64,000 nucleotides of DNA from Psoroptes ovis (taxonomy: Eukaryota; Arthropoda; Arachnida; Sarcoptiformes; Psoroptidae): contig PQWQ01000008.1 in assembly GCA_002943765.1 (NCBI GenBank), positions 1,178,001-1,242,000 of the forward strand, given 5' to 3'. Position 1 is the stretch's first letter. The number at the start of each line of letters is the position of its first letter. Below are positions 47,789 through 60,903 of the stretch, in pieces. The position numbers were made by a program, and so were the translations under genes. The notes beneath the pieces were generated by a model. It had not been told where the DNA came from. It searched no databases and was given only the letters and a program-made list of their open reading frames with translations.

Positions 47789-49464
47789 ATGAAATCGTTA
47801 CGAATTTTTAGAGAAATGAACAAAGATAAAATGATTTCTATTGATCAATTATTGGAATATCTCTACAATATATCATCTGTAATATTTCTAAGTTCATATA
47901 GAACCAAAAAACATAAAACAATTTATGATTATTATACAAAAATTTATACATTAGAGACTTATAATAATGATAATTATAAATCTCCAATCATTGAACGTCT
48001 TCGATTATTATTATCGATAATACCATTTTTATATTTGTTCACAATGAATTATTCAATCATTAATTATTCAAATACAATGCGTTTTATATTTGGCGATATT
48101 TTTATTCTATATTTTGAGGATAATGTTGATGCAATTGATAAAAATACAGCAGTCAAACTAACAACATCATTAATTTTATATAATATTTCGATGTGTTATA
48201 TTACATTCTATTATACAATTAAATTTCGAGAATCAAAAGAATTTTGTACATTAATTCAATATTTGAATGAAAGTGAATTGGTCGACAATGATAATAATAA
48301 AGGAAATTTAGTTAAAATAATATCTAAAAAATTCAAAAGATGCTCACTATCAACATTATTGATATTGAATAATGATCAAAAAATGATCAGAAGTAGATTT
48401 ATTGTGTTTAAAAAATTTTTCAACAAATATTTTCACATGACACAGTCATTATATCGTAAGCATTTAACTGTTTAAAATGTATCATAAATTTATTAATATT
48501 AATATCTATTCGTTTTTATTCTTTTTATTAGTTCCAACATTGTTATATTTACAGTTTTATAAATTAGATTATGCAATCAAAACGAAAAAATTATCACATC
48601 TAATATTGCATTCATTATTCATTCATATTAATTCGATTGGTTTCAATTCTTTCTTATTTTATAATTTTCCCATATTGACTTCTTATTTTATTATACGAAC
48701 ATTTACGCTATTATCTAAAAAATTGATAGATGAACTGAAAAATTTCAAAGAAAAATTAATAATTTTAAATAAATCATTACAATCAAATCAGATGGAAAAT
48801 TATGATTTAAAATCATTGATCATGAATCAAATTAACATTGAAAAAAATATTATGAATAAATTAATATTATATCAACGTCTGATAATATTAACTGAATCTC
48901 TACAAAAATATGCATCGAAATTAGTATTATTAGCATTAATAATTTCATTTTTATCGACACAATATACAATTCGATTAATAATTAAAACAAATTATGATCG
49001 GAATCATTTCATAATTACAATTTATTTATATAATCTGTTATTTTTTGAATTCAGCGTATTATTTGTTATGATGTATTTTATATCAGAATTGAATAGACAA
49101 TTGAATTCAATACGAATCGTATTACAAAATTTAATATATTTGGTTATTCAAACAAATGATTTCTTTGTTAATGAACAGCGACGATCATCTGATCATATTA
49201 ATTTCATTCAATATAGCCATTATTTAAAATGGAAAATAATTCATACATATTTTAAAACTGTTGATAACGATAAACAATGGGGCATACACATTGGTCCATT
49301 ATCATTATTGACTAAATATGTATTTATCAAGGTAAGTATATTAAGACAAAAATGAAAGTGATTCAATTAATTTAAATTAATCAAATTATCATGTATTTTT
49401 TTTTATAAAGATGATTATGTTCTACGGCCGTTTCACAATACTTTATTCTAGATTATTACAGTGA
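47789..49464 (+). CDS. GR-like seven-helix chemoreceptor
   Basis: Arthropod gustatory receptors (GRs) are multi-membrane ligand-gated channels. Exons 47789-48455, 48532-49331 and 49411-49464 give 506 residues with matching phases (1, then 0). The apparent stop and frame change near 48475 is explained by a 76-nt intron (GTAAGC…TTTTATTAG), not by a mutation. About seven hydrophobic segments are seen, for example LLLSIIPFLYLFTMNYSI, LTTSLILYNISMCYITFYY, YASKLVLLALIISFLSTQY and FEFSVLFVMMYFI. The C-terminus has a short last exon (MIMFYGRFTILYSRLLQ), as expected for helix 7 of GRs. Leu, Ile, Tyr and Lys are very frequent and the family diverges fast, so no ligand can be proposed. Another expanded mite membrane family is possible. 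Confidence 0.65.
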
Positions 49465-50660
49465 AATTTGGATGATGGAGATTTATTTTATGACGAATAC
49501 GTTACATCCGAACAACTTGTTTTTTTTTATTGATGGTGACCAAAAAATTGTTTTTGGTCACTTGGTTAATAGAAATAGAGTGTTAATATAGTCAAAGAAG
49601 GCGTCTAATTCAGATCGGTTAAAAAGCATTTTCTTCAATTACCCCACTCCATTGAATTCGATTGATATTTTCATTGATATAATTTTGATTAAAAAATAAA
49701 AATCCATGTTGAAATCAGAAAAACACATTTGACAGGCAACCAAGAGATGCCGCTTCAAATAATTTTCATAATTTTCTAAAGGCGAATATATGGAGAACAT
49801 GCTGCAAGTCAATGTTCTACAAGATGGTTATGAAAAAATATTAACGAATCGTTGGTCACCTTGTCTAAAAAAAAAACGCAAAGGTTTAGATATACATTAT
49901 GTGCATTATATGTCAATCATTGATAATTGGTTTGCCAATGAATGTCATGTTTTTTTATGCATATTAACATTTGGCAATCCTGGTTTTGCTAAACGATTAA
50001 TGTGTATCAATTCATATTCTCATTACATTCATCAATGTTATATAATATTGATTTGCATCATTAGCAGACATTTTAATTTTCGTTTAGAATATTTATTACA
50101 ATTATTTAGGTACAAAGCTTAAATATTCAAATTTTTATTACTAATTATTGAAAAGATAGCAATATTTGATCAAAAAATAAACAAAAACCATCTCATTATC
50201 AAAAATGGACTCGTATACGGAAAAACAACCAAATTAAATATTGCATTTCGAGTTGCCAATGTTAAATGTTAATGTTGTGTTTAATATGTACAATCAAAAG
50301 GTCATTGCCATTGCCACTGCCATTGAACGAGATGGTTCGCAGCTACCTATGAGTGTTTATTTATATTTATGGGTATGTGTTCGTGTATGTCTGGCCAAAT
50401 ATCAAAACAACGAAGACATCGAAGAATAAACCCACCCGAATTAATCAAAAATGGTGTCCAAAATGTTGAATTGAAATAATGGTGTTGCTGCTGATGCTGC
50501 TAGACAAAGGGCGCAGTTATGTTTTGGGTTGTAAATCTTAAAACAACAACAACAACAACGATTCGATTGTCTTCATATTACCATTATTTACTTTGATCAA
50601 ATTATTTGATCAGATTAAGTCGAATTGTAATTTGAGTTGATCAAAATCAACAAAAACAAT
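49465..50660 (+). other. Intergenic between GR-like and zinc-finger genes
   Basis: It includes a perfect hairpin (listed). An open frame at 49790-50122 (110 codons) has an ATG but no recognisable domain and no splice context; it is not called. ACA repeats lie near 50542-50560. Confidence 0.4.
49536..49561. repeat. Perfect 11-bp hairpin downstream of the GR-like gene
   Basis: GTGACCAAAAA (49536-49546) and TTTTTGGTCAC (49551-49561) pair perfectly around a 4-nt loop. It lies 71 nt after the predicted stop, so it may be in the 3' UTR. No second copy was noticed. Confidence 0.65.
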
Positions 50661-52579
50661 ATGACATCGACAACTGTTTCGGATAATTCAATCAATGAAA
50701 TATTTGATCATAAATATTATCATAACAATGATGATTCGATGAAGAAGAAGAAGAATTCATCAATGATTATGGTGAAGAAAAAGGCAAAAATTTATTCATT
50801 TAATGATGATGATTTGGATTCAAATGACTCGACCGATGATCGCATCGATACTAAAGCTGTTGATGGTAATGGCAATGGTGAAGATGATGCCAGTAATTTG
50901 ATGAAATCAAAGACAACAAATGGATCATCATCATCAACATCAACGACAATTGAGCCATCAAACGATTCAAAACAACAAGAGCATCAGCGATCACGTTCTA
51001 CAAAATTGATGCCATTCAAATCAATATTAAATCAAATTGGTTTCATTAATTTGAATCAAAATGGCTATGAACAATTACGATCATTGTTTATTAATGATAA
51101 TCACAAGATGGTCAATGAAAATAACGATCAATTATCGAATATTGAAAAAAATTTAATAAACCTCTACAAATGTGATCCAGTACATCATCAACAATGTTTC
51201 CATACCACGAATGATTCGAAATTGTTTCACGAACATCTGATTGAAAAACACCGAGACTCATTGTTGTTTTGTTTTTATTGTCAAAAATCAATTGATTCAA
51301 ATGATTATGATCAACAACAACAGCAGCAAAAGCATACGAATTGTTCGGATTATTGTTTTGAAAATCCCGCCGATCTGGTAAGTACATTGATTATTCTAAA
51401 TTGAATTCGAATTAATCATGATTTATTCCCCTCATAGATCAAACATATCGATACTCAACATTCATCATCATCATTGAGATATCAATGTAATCTTTGTTTT
51501 TATCGTGCATTGACCAGCGATCATATATTGATACATCATACGTTGGAACATACGAAAAGCTTTTTGATGACCATCAAACGATTAATTTCGAAAAAAGATG
51601 ATCCGAATGATTTTGATAAATTGTTTTTACGTAAATTAAAGAATATGCCCACCGATTTTGACCATGATTCTGATGATGATGATGATGATGATACTGAAAT
51701 TGATGAATTCGAAGATAATGATCATGATGATAATCGAACGATGGATTCATTGGGCCATCATTCACCATTGAATGTTTGTAAAATTCTCATTTGTCCCACA
51801 TCGAACCAAGAATCCCAGTTGATTCACGATCAAAATGATGACAAATTCATCGAAGATTATGTGGAAAAATATGGAATTAAACCAATGTCTATGATCGATG
51901 ATCATGATAAACAACAACAATACTCATTACACTGTGCTTATTGCAATGAATTCGATGGCCAATTCAACGTAGATCATGATGATGATCAATCATTATGGAC
52001 ACACATGATTCGTAATCATCGTGAACATCCAATAATTGTCTATGATTCGGCTGGCGATGATCAACATTCACCGATTAATACGAATCTAGAAGAAATGATT
52101 GATAAAATGTATTCGAAATTGTTCGGTGAGTATTTGTACTTCATAGATTATCCATAATTCACAATTCTAACGAATACATTCAATTCTTTCCAATGATAAC
52201 AGGGAAACAACGATTGACATCACGAATTTATGATGAAAAATTCATGCTCAATGCATTTGAATCTTACGGTGATCAAACGATGCCATTGTCGTCGATACCA
52301 TTGAAATCAAGTGGATTAAAACGTAAATATCACAATGATAATGATGATGATGATGATGATGATCAACATGAACAACATCAACAACAAAATAATGACAATT
52401 CAAATAATCAGAATAAACGACAACGAAGATTATTCTTTCATCGTTTCACCAAATCGAACATTGGTCAACGAACAAAAAATGTTATCAGTATGGCAACGAC
52501 AGCTGTCATTGCATTTGGTTTCTATCAATTTGCTCAATATTTACCATTTCAATTGCAAAATTTATTAGATTATCGATAA
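50661..52579 (+). CDS. C2H2-type zinc-finger protein with hydrophobic C-terminus
   Basis: Exons 50661-51377, 51438-52125 and 52203-52579 give 593 residues with matching phases. The ATG at 50661 is the first in frame. The N-terminal quarter is charged and Ser/Asp-rich. Widely spaced Cys/His units follow: CDPVHHQQC…HEHLIEKH, FCFYC…CSDYC…HIDTQH, YQCNLCFYRAL…HHTLEH and LHCAYC…HMIRNH. Only the third is close to a standard C2H2 finger; the others vary in spacing, and they are separated by acidic linkers. The C-terminus carries KRQRR-type basic residues, then a hydrophobic segment (VISMATTAVIAFGFYQFAQY) that could be a tail anchor or a buried helix. I do not recognise an ortholog. A nuclear DNA- or RNA-binding role is inferred from the fingers only. 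Confidence 0.72.
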
Positions 52580-53286
52580 TAATGATGATGTTGATGATGT
52601 TCCAAAATGCTCCAGAATCGAATATCAAAATATTCAAGATAAAATTCCAAAATCATTCAAAATGATCATATTTAAATGGTACATTTTGTAATGATAATAA
52701 TCATAATAAATAATTTCAAATTCAATTCAAATCTAAATATCACCGAACAAACAACAATAAACAACAACAATAATTTGCCCGAAAACAATTTCATTGACAA
52801 TTTTGAATGATTCTGGAATCCATGTAATTTCGGAATTTTATGGAATTTTCGTTTTTATTCCCGAAGAATAACAATAACACACTCATTACCCATCCCTCAA
52901 CCATTATCGTATCTGACATTGTGACAATTTCCAATAGCCACCACCTTTCCACCCTTTGTCGGTGGCCATTTATTACACCATTTACCATTGATTACCATTT
53001 ACATCTATTATCTCCTGTGTGTATTCTGGTACTATTTTGGCAATATTTTGTACTTCGTGCATCATTCAAATAAATCAAAAAGTTCAAAATCTAAAGGTGT
53101 AAATCAAGAATTATTTCCAATCGTTTCATACTAAAATAAATGAACATTCATTGAATTCATTGAATCTCAAAATTTTTTCTTGAATACCATCATCTTAGCA
53201 TTGCATCTTTACGCCACATATATAAATATGTCTTGAAGCAATAAAGATCATTTGAAAATTTGAAAATTTGAAAATTTGAAATTATT

Positions 53287-53364
53287 GGGTTGTCCGGAAA
53301 ATTCTGGCCGATTTTCATTATAGCAACCATATTGATTAAGCGGAATGAACTTTTCGGACAACCT
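53287..53364. mobile_element. Mini-mariner palindromic element, copy I
   Basis: The ends GGGTTGTCCGGAAAATTCTG and GAACTTTTCGGACAACCT are inverted. The interior is the reverse complement of the copy G type (ATTAAGCGGAATGAACTT). Confidence 0.85.
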
Positions 53365-54092
53365 AAATACATTAATAACAAATGCACACACACACCCATA
53401 CCAAACCAACCATATTTATACATATTTGTACGTTTGTTTATTCAAAAAAATGAAAATTAAAAATGAAAATAAAAATCTCGATTACATTTGATATATTTTC
53501 AAAATTTCGATACAATCTTAAATAATAAATTACATTGAAATATTCATATTCTTTGAAATAATCATAATGAATTATCATCAAATATGACATTTTAATGGAA
53601 CCGAAAAAAAGAATGTAAATTATTCTTCAAAGAATTCTTCGTAAAGATAAACAATTCCTTGCATTTCTTGAATAAGAAAATTCTGCGGTATAAAGTAACG
53701 ATTCGGAGGTTAATTGATGCGATAGTTTATCAAAACAATTTTATTAATTTTTCAAATCAAAAAAAATAAAAAAAAAAAACAAAATTTCTAATAATAATTT
53801 AAATTCGTTTTTGAATCGTTTATATAACGATTCAAATATTAATTCAATTATCGACTTAATGAACTTCGTTTACAGCGGCTAAAATTCTGTTCAAAAATTT
53901 CAAACTTTAAGAATTTTTGCTTGAATTTCAATATATTTCTTTTCAAATGAAGAATATTCTGTCATTTTAAATGTTTATTTTTTGATTGAAAATTGACAGA
54001 ATATATTCATCGAAAATTATTGGCTATAAACTGTGCTGTTATTATCGATACATCAAGTCAAAAATAATAATATCGTATATGACTTAATAATA

Positions 54093-54172
54093 TTAGGTTG
54101 TCCGATAAATTCTTGCCGATTTTCCAATGATTTTCTACGATATAACCAGCAAGAACTTATGGGACAACCCAA
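54093..54172. mobile_element. Mini-mariner palindromic element, copy J (TCCCATAAGTT-type)
   Basis: The ends TTAGGTTGTCCGATAAATTC and GAACTTATGGGACAACCCAA are inverted and flanked by TA. The right end reads CTTATGGGACA instead of CTTTTCGGACA. Copy T has this variant at both ends. Confidence 0.85.
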
Positions 54173-54566
54173 TAATAAAAATAATTTTCATTTAAAAAAA
54201 TAATTAAATGAAATATTTATAGACTTTGAATTAAGAATTAAGAATTGAAATTTCAAAATGAATCGACTCAGTGTTTCTCAAACATTTTTCATCATTTTTT
54301 CGAAATTCTTTCATCAATAAATGAATTAATGTGGACGACTAATTAATTCATTGATTATTACGGATTATTTTTCCTGGAAACTGATCAATTCGATCAAAAG
54401 CATCAATGTAATTGTATGGACATAAATGCGAATAACATTTTTTTTTCGGAAATGAAAATTGAACAAAAGAATCATATTCTTTGACACACACACAAACATC
54501 GAATACAATAGATCAAATGATAATCAGATTTTAGATTTGTGAATATGATATTGTGAAATTTTCAAT

Positions 54567-54640
54567 GATTGTCCGAAAAGTTATGGCGTGTTCAATTGAA
54601 TGATTCAATGTGAAAATCGGCACAAACTTCCCGGACAACC
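54567..54640. mobile_element. Mini-mariner palindromic element, copy K
   Basis: The ends ATTGTCCGAAAAGTTATGG and AAACTTCCCGGACAACC are inverted; the interior has GAAAATCGGCACAAACTT. Confidence 0.8.
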
Positions 54641-54854
54641 TTTAATAATATGATCATCATTTATTTGAACAATAAAATATTAATTATTTATAATTTTTTG
54701 ATGAAATAATAATAAAATAGATTCATTTTCATTATTATTCATAAATTTATGAACTAGAAATGGGGAAACGAATGAGAAATCAAATCTACTCACTGAATGG
54801 CTGCATTACTCATGTATTAATAAGTTGCCACAATGTTACATTGAAAGTATTGAA

Positions 54855-54953
54855 GATTGTCCGGAAATTTCTTACCGATCGTCAATCGAGGATTCCATAG
54901 AAGTAACGTTGATTTCATTGATTCGAAGCGGACAAAACTTTTCGGACAGACCC
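54855..54953. mobile_element. Mini-mariner palindromic element, copy L (long)
   Basis: The ends GATTGTCCGGAAATTTCTTA and AAAACTTTTCGGACAGACC are inverted. At about 99 bp it is longer than the usual 75-80 bp. Confidence 0.75.
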
Positions 54954-55201
54954 GATTCCAAAGTAGAATTTTGCCCTTTTCATCAACAATGGGAAATCAC
55001 CACTGATGATATTAAAATGAATGATAATGAGGTAATGATGATGATGATTATTATGAATGAATGAAGATGTGTCATTATATCAATTTTGTTTGGATTTATG
55101 AATTATTCATGCATCTCTTTTGTTTGTTTTTTTCGCATTGATTCATTGAAAATCAAATATTAATTAATTCATCATTAAAAGTAAATTTAATGTTGCTTGC
55201 G

Positions 55202-55214
55202 CTCGACAGGCTCC
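55202..55214 (-). repeat. GGCGCCTGTCGAG-like core, locus 2
   Basis: CTCGACAGGCTCC on the plus strand is one base from the inverse of the recurring core. The surroundings TTGCGCTCGACAGGC and GTGCTTTGCAT suggest a decayed relative of the 62581 element. Confidence 0.4.
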
Positions 55215-55751
55215 TAGCGAGCACCGTGCTTTGCATACTTTCACTATGAAATGAAATGCTGCCGAATGCAAAGGATTGTTCATTTCCATTCTCAAATATT
55301 TATGCATATTAAGCACTCAAAAAAAAGTAAATTCTCAGGTAAATTAGGTCATTCGGTACTCGTTTGAAATTTATCCGGATAATGGACAAGAATTTCGGCC
55401 CTTTTTCCCAACCTTTTTCCAACCTTTTGACCATCAAATGACCCAATTTTAACCCTTTTTCTCTGACCTCTGATCAAATGACTTCTATGAACTCATATAT
55501 GATTCTCAAGTGGTAAAAAAAAGGTTAATCAAAGGTTAACTGAGGGAATCAACCGGTAAACACCAGGCTTGGCCCGTATTTGGTCCGTATTTCGGTCTCC
55601 AATCTAATATGGATGACATTGTTTATTGAAATTGATCAATAAAAAATTAATTACATTCGAAATAATAATAATATTGATAATCAACATTTATTTTTCCTTA
55701 ATTAATTTTAATTAAGAAAAAATAATTTAATTACAAAACAATAAATTATTT

Positions 55752-55825
55752 GATTGTCCAAAAAGTTTTCGCCGTTTTCCAAATTGAATCTTGTGATTAA
55801 ATACGCCAGAACTTTTCGTCCGATC
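55752..55825. mobile_element. Mini-mariner palindromic element, copy M (decayed)
   Basis: The ends GATTGTCCAAAAAGTTTTCG and AGAACTTTTCGTCCGATC are recognisably inverted but mutated. The interior contains TACGCCAGAACTTTTC. Confidence 0.65.
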
Positions 55826-56353
55826 GCTGAAATCCGAATCAAAAACATAACTAATCCTTGTATTTATTGTATTAGATGATGGTCTATTTTTACTATTTTC
55901 TACTATTTCCTACTCAACAACTTCAATTTTTTTTTTTTTTTAGAGATTCAAAGGGTTAATTAATGAATAATAAGTAAAACTTTGAAATTAATGTTTTTTT
56001 TTGTTTTGTTTTGTTTTATTTCAAACACAAACCGGGAAACATCTTTATTTGGTCATTCATTAATTTAATTGAATTAAATTTAATTCAAATTTGAAATTTT
56101 CTTAAAAATTCTTAATGAAGAAATGAATAATTCAAAACCAAACAAAACAAACTTGAAACAATTACGATCACATGATGTTTCCAAGTCGAAATATGATGGT
56201 GATCATTGAAGCAATCGAGAATATTGAAAAAAAAAACATCGCGAACGACCATAACCGTTTTGGCAGTTTGATCCTACTGATTCTGCTGGTCCACTGATCT
56301 AGGTCAACTCGATTCAGGTCTACCGATTCTGGTCACTTGCTGCAAATCTACTA

Positions 56354-56433
56354 TTAGGTTGTCCGAAAAGTTCTGGCCGATTTTAATTAGCAAATCTATT
56401 GATTTAGCAGAATGAACTTTTCGGACAGCCTAT
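56354..56433. mobile_element. Mini-mariner palindromic element, copy N
   Basis: TTAGGTTGTCCGAAAAGTTC and GAACTTTTCGGACAGCC are inverted; TA precedes the left end. The interior matches copy I and is the reverse complement of copy G. Confidence 0.88.
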
Positions 56434-57553
56434 TACATAGATTTATATACGAAATGATTAAAGTTTACATAGTTGAAATCAAAGTTTAGTTACATTGGTA
56501 ACATATTAAATGAAAAAATGAAAAACTTCTTAGAATAGATTAAAATAATTCAAATCGTGTGTGTGCGTGTGTGTGTGTATATGATTAACACAATGTACAC
56601 CTTATGCATTGAGCTGGAAAAATCTGTAAACCTTCATTTTTGGGATTTGTTTTTCTCGTCAAATTTCTCTTGAAATTTCATCTCTTTGGTTCCATGTCTT
56701 CTTCTTAAATAAGACAAAGTCTTATTTGAATGATTGCTCTACATTCGTTTGTTCAATGATTCTTCATGTGGAAATAATTCCAAACAAAAAAACAAACAGA
56801 AAAATCGTGATCCTTCGATCACGAAAAGAATTTTTTTGGCGCCATTAATCCTTGGAACACCACCGATCACCACGAACCTTGGACCTTATTCTTGGGCCTG
56901 CGTTGCGTATTCGTGCTGTTGCGTCGTATATGCGTCAATAGAAGAGTTAGTCGAACTATAATCGCTCTACAATGGCACCTCTATGCAAGGCCAGGGCCTT
57001 ATTCGAGTCTTCTTTGAATTACTGTAAAGGGTGTAAATAAAGGGTTAATGAATTCATAATTAATTTTTTCTCTTCATTTATTTTTCACAGTCCATTACCG
57101 ATCAATCAAATATGAGAGAATATTTCTTTCTCAATCGACAAGAGAGAAACAGAATCGTTGACAAGTAAATGTTGTGACATTTAAGAGATTATCGCCGATC
57201 TGATAATCTTTGATTGAAAGTTCATTTCTACAATCGGATAAGTGAAATGAATTTTGTGTCAAATTTTGTACCGAATTGGCTGGAATTTCTCGTACACTCT
57301 GAATCAGAATTCTTCTGGTGAGAATTTCCATTGAAAATTCAATGGAAAGGGTTGATTCCCTTGAATATTCTATGCAGAATTTCATTATTTTCGTTTCATT
57401 TTTCAATTAAACAAAACAAAAGAATTGATCGTGTAAATACAATTCAGAATTGATAATTAACAAGCAAACAAACAGACAAACAAAAGGGTTAATTAATTTG
57501 AAATTAAAATCAAAATAAATCAACAAAAAAAAAAAAAAAAAATTCATAATTAA

Positions 57554-57701
57554 CCCCTTGAAACTCGAACGGTGAGCATCACTCACCATAAGATGTAATG
57601 CAGTAACTCGATAGGCGCCCTTCAGTCACCATTTTACATGAGTGTAAAAAATTGTCGAGCTGCTGGCTTGCTTGCGCTGTAACTGCCTCGAGTTCTAAGG
57701 G
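57554..57701 (+). mobile_element. TTAA-flanked piggyBac-like MITE, copy 3
   Basis: TTAA is present on both sides (57550-57553 and 57702-57705). Ends CCCCTTGAAACTCGAACGG and CCTCGAGTTCTAAGGG are inverted. The body follows copy 1 closely: CACTCACCATAAGATGTAATG, AACTCGATAGGCGCC, ATTGTCGAGCTGCTGGC. Confidence 0.88.
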
Positions 57702-58654
57702 TTAATTAATTATGTGATTTATGAAAAATTAATTATGTGATGTTTTCACCAGGATTTCCGTCGAATTTTGACCGAATTTCGGCCAGTTTATTTCAGTCCC
57801 GGCTAGGGCCATGATTTGGTTGAAAAAATGAAAAGAATAAAAATGAATTTCATTGAGTGTCGGTGGACAATTGGACAATGTCAACGTCATTCGACTTTGA
57901 ACATGAAAACCTTTTAAACATTTCAAAGATTAATTTTTCAAAAATCCAAAATCATTTTCAATGATCCGTGATGATGATTCTGAAAAATTGAAGAATTTTG
58001 ACGTGATTTATTGCCCAGAATATTCGAAACAATAAATTCTTCGGTCCCCAAATTTTCGGTGCCCGAAATTCTTCATCCCAAAATGGCCATTATGTTTGAC
58101 CGACATTATCATAATCAACAACATTTATTTCAATTATTTATTTTCATTCATTGATTATGATGATCCATATTTATTGCATTTTGTGTATTTTAGTAGTGAA
58201 GATTTCGTCCATAAATTGCTTTCATTTATTTATTGGCGGTTTGTAATAAATTTTGCCAGTAGCTTATCTTTGGATGGATTTTAAATTTTCAGAAATTTTC
58301 TCTTTGGTCAACCTTTGACATTTTGCATCGATTCTTGAGGGTTATGATTGAAGAAATGTTGATCGATTGATGGAAAATAATTGGGGAAAAATCACTCGTT
58401 CAAGCCCAAAGATGATGGTGGAAACCAAGATCCGAATACCTGAGAAAATGCAAGAATTAAGTTTGAGAAACCCTTTTATTCTTTTGATTTCAGCAAAACG
58501 AATAGGGCCCTATAGATTTGATTAATTTATTTGAATTAATTTGCATAAATTTGTACCGAGAAAAAATAAATCACCGATAATGATTCTCTGAACTGAAATA
58601 ATTCTTGAATATTCATGGAATTTTAACTCAGGGACCCTTGGAATTTTTTCAAAG

Positions 58655-58730
58655 GGTTGTCCGAAAAGTTTTCAATGCAATTTTCATACAATTTCCATTG
58701 ATTTACCCCGAAAAAACTTTATGGACAACC
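58655..58730. mobile_element. Mini-mariner palindromic element, copy O
   Basis: The ends GGTTGTCCGAAAAGTTTTC and AAACTTTATGGACAACC are inverted with mismatches. Confidence 0.75.
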
Positions 58731-59007
58731 AAGAAAAATAAAATTCGAAAAATTATGAATTAATTTATGAATAAATTAATTAAGAATTATTAATTATGAA
58801 TTATTTATTCATGAAAAAAAAACATGAAAGTTCGAAATGATTAACTAGGTTAAAATAAGACCTCACATACTCCCCGAAATCACTCACAAAAACACCTTAA
58901 ATCACCCTTGGAATCACCTGGAATCAACTGAAATTACTGAATTAATCAATCATTTTTTCGCACGATTCGACAACAAGCGAACCAGCCAAAAAGTTTGGCG
59001 CCGCATG

Positions 59008-59020
59008 GGCGCCTGTCGAG
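59008..59020 (+). repeat. GGCGCCTGTCGAG core, locus 3
   Basis: GGGCGCCTGTCGAGCTCAAAGG matches the right end of the 62581 element in most positions. No clear left end was found, although GCCAAAAAGTTTGGC lies just before it. Confidence 0.45.
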
Positions 59021-59421
59021 CTCAAAGGATTGGCTGATTTGTTTCGAAATAAATTCAGATTTTTATTTATTTTAATCCTTTCATTTTCACCTAATCATCA
59101 TCAATAATAATAATCATCGATTCAATCATTAATAATTTGCATTGATTGCAAATTTCAAGAAAAACAATTAGTGGCCAAAATTAATTGAAAAACTTTGAAT
59201 CATTCGGATGACGTACGCCCTCCACTCGACTGTATATTTATCCATTTATCCTATGCCATCCACCGTGCTCAGCACACATATATCCCTTCTCTGACCCTCT
59301 CTGTGTACATCAAAATTATACAGAGCCCGAAAAAAAAATCGATTAATTAATTCAGTGAAAAACGAAAAATTTTGTTTATTTTTTTTTCAAAAGAAAATTC
59401 TGACACATTAAATATGTTTGA

Positions 59422-59510
59422 GATTGTCCGAAAAGTTTTGGCGGTTTTCAATGTTCGTATTCCCTATGGAACTCCATTTATTCGATGCGCAAGAACTTTT
59501 CGGACAATCT
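59422..59510. mobile_element. Mini-mariner palindromic element, copy P
   Basis: The ends GATTGTCCGAAAAGTTTTGG and AAGAACTTTTCGGACAATC are inverted. Confidence 0.85.
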
Positions 59511-60830
59511 TTGTAGAGCAAAAAAAACAATTTTTGGCATTTATTGTTTTTGTTTTTCTGTTTTTTGACACTTTACAGAATTCTCTAAGGAATTTTTTTT
59601 TTTTTTTGTGTTCACCAGAATTTTTTTTCATTGTTTTGCTTTGATTTGTAACAGATTTTTTTTTTTGAAAATTTTCAATTTTTCGTAATCAAACAAATCA
59701 TAAACAAAACAAAACAATTGAAAGAGAAATCAATAAAATCAATCAAATATATTTCAATCGAATTATTTCGAATTATTCGAATGAAATGTTTGGAATTGAA
59801 TTGAAAATTTGATTGAAAATCAATCGATTTAATCAATCACATTTGAATTAATCAATTGAAATAATTAAATTTGATTAATCCCCTATTCGATTAATCCAAT
59901 TCAATTGTGAATTGATCAAACACACAAGAACAATCAAACAATAATCAAATCGATTTAAAATAAAAACAAAGTAATTTAAAAAAAAAAATTTAATCAAAGT
60001 CTTTCTTTGGTGATTTTGAGACTTTGTAAAGACTTTGTAGATTCCGAATGGTCCAGATTCTGGTGCTCTGTGTGGATTCCGAATGGCCCATATTCAAAGA
60101 TCCTGCAGATAATTGATCGTCCTATGGATTCTGGCATCCTATGGATGTTGAGTCTTACACATTTGGGTATCCTGAGGATCATATGGTCGTTAGAATCTGA
60201 TTCAATAATTTAATCTATCTTAGAGAGAGAGAATAGGGGGCGCTGTTTTGCCCCCAGAATTGGATATTTTGGGAAAATTTCCTGAGAAAAAATCCAAAAA
60301 AATTTCAATTTCATTTAATTTCAAAATCTTAAATCTTTAAATCCATTGAAATTATTCACCCAGTAAGTAATTCTATTCTTAATCATTATTATTATTATTA
60401 TTATAATCATCGTTGATGGCCATTATTCTGATTATCATTATCGTTATAATGTTTTACCATTATCATCACCATTATTATCATTGTCCAAGAATAATGTCCA
60501 TTGATTATAATCATAATTATAATTATAATAATCATCGTTGATTACACACATCAACACGAACCAATCATCTTTGTATTATATGATGATCATCATCTCATCT
60601 AGATCTAGAATCTACTCAAGAACGGTAATTATTATCTTCATATGATTATGAAATTCAATATCTTTTTCAATTCATAAATCGTTCATTAAATCGTGCAATA
60701 TATTCGTTGATTATGATCATTATTTGAGTGTTTATGAGTTTTTTCTTTAAAATAATTTTAAGCTTGTAATTACACGTTTTATGTGTTCGAATTTACTGAA
60801 TTTATGCAAAAAATGATCCGAAATTAAAAT

Positions 60831-60903
60831 GTTGTCCGAAAAGTTCTTGCTGGCCATTCCGCTGTCTCTTAGTGGAACTAGGCGCAACAATTTTCTGGAC
60901 AAT
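60831..60903. mobile_element. Mini-mariner palindromic element, copy Q
   Basis: The left end GTTGTCCGAAAAGTTCTTGC is intact. The right end AACAATTTTCTGGACAA is decayed. Confidence 0.65.

Noticed and set aside
48456..48531. Apparent stop codon and frameshift in the GR-like gene, suggesting a pseudogene
   Set aside because: Canonical splice sites and matching phase show this is an intron.
49790..50122. A 110-codon plus-strand frame after the GR-like gene
   Set aside because: It has an ATG but no domain or splice signals, and composition like that of the surrounding DNA; a small gene cannot be excluded.
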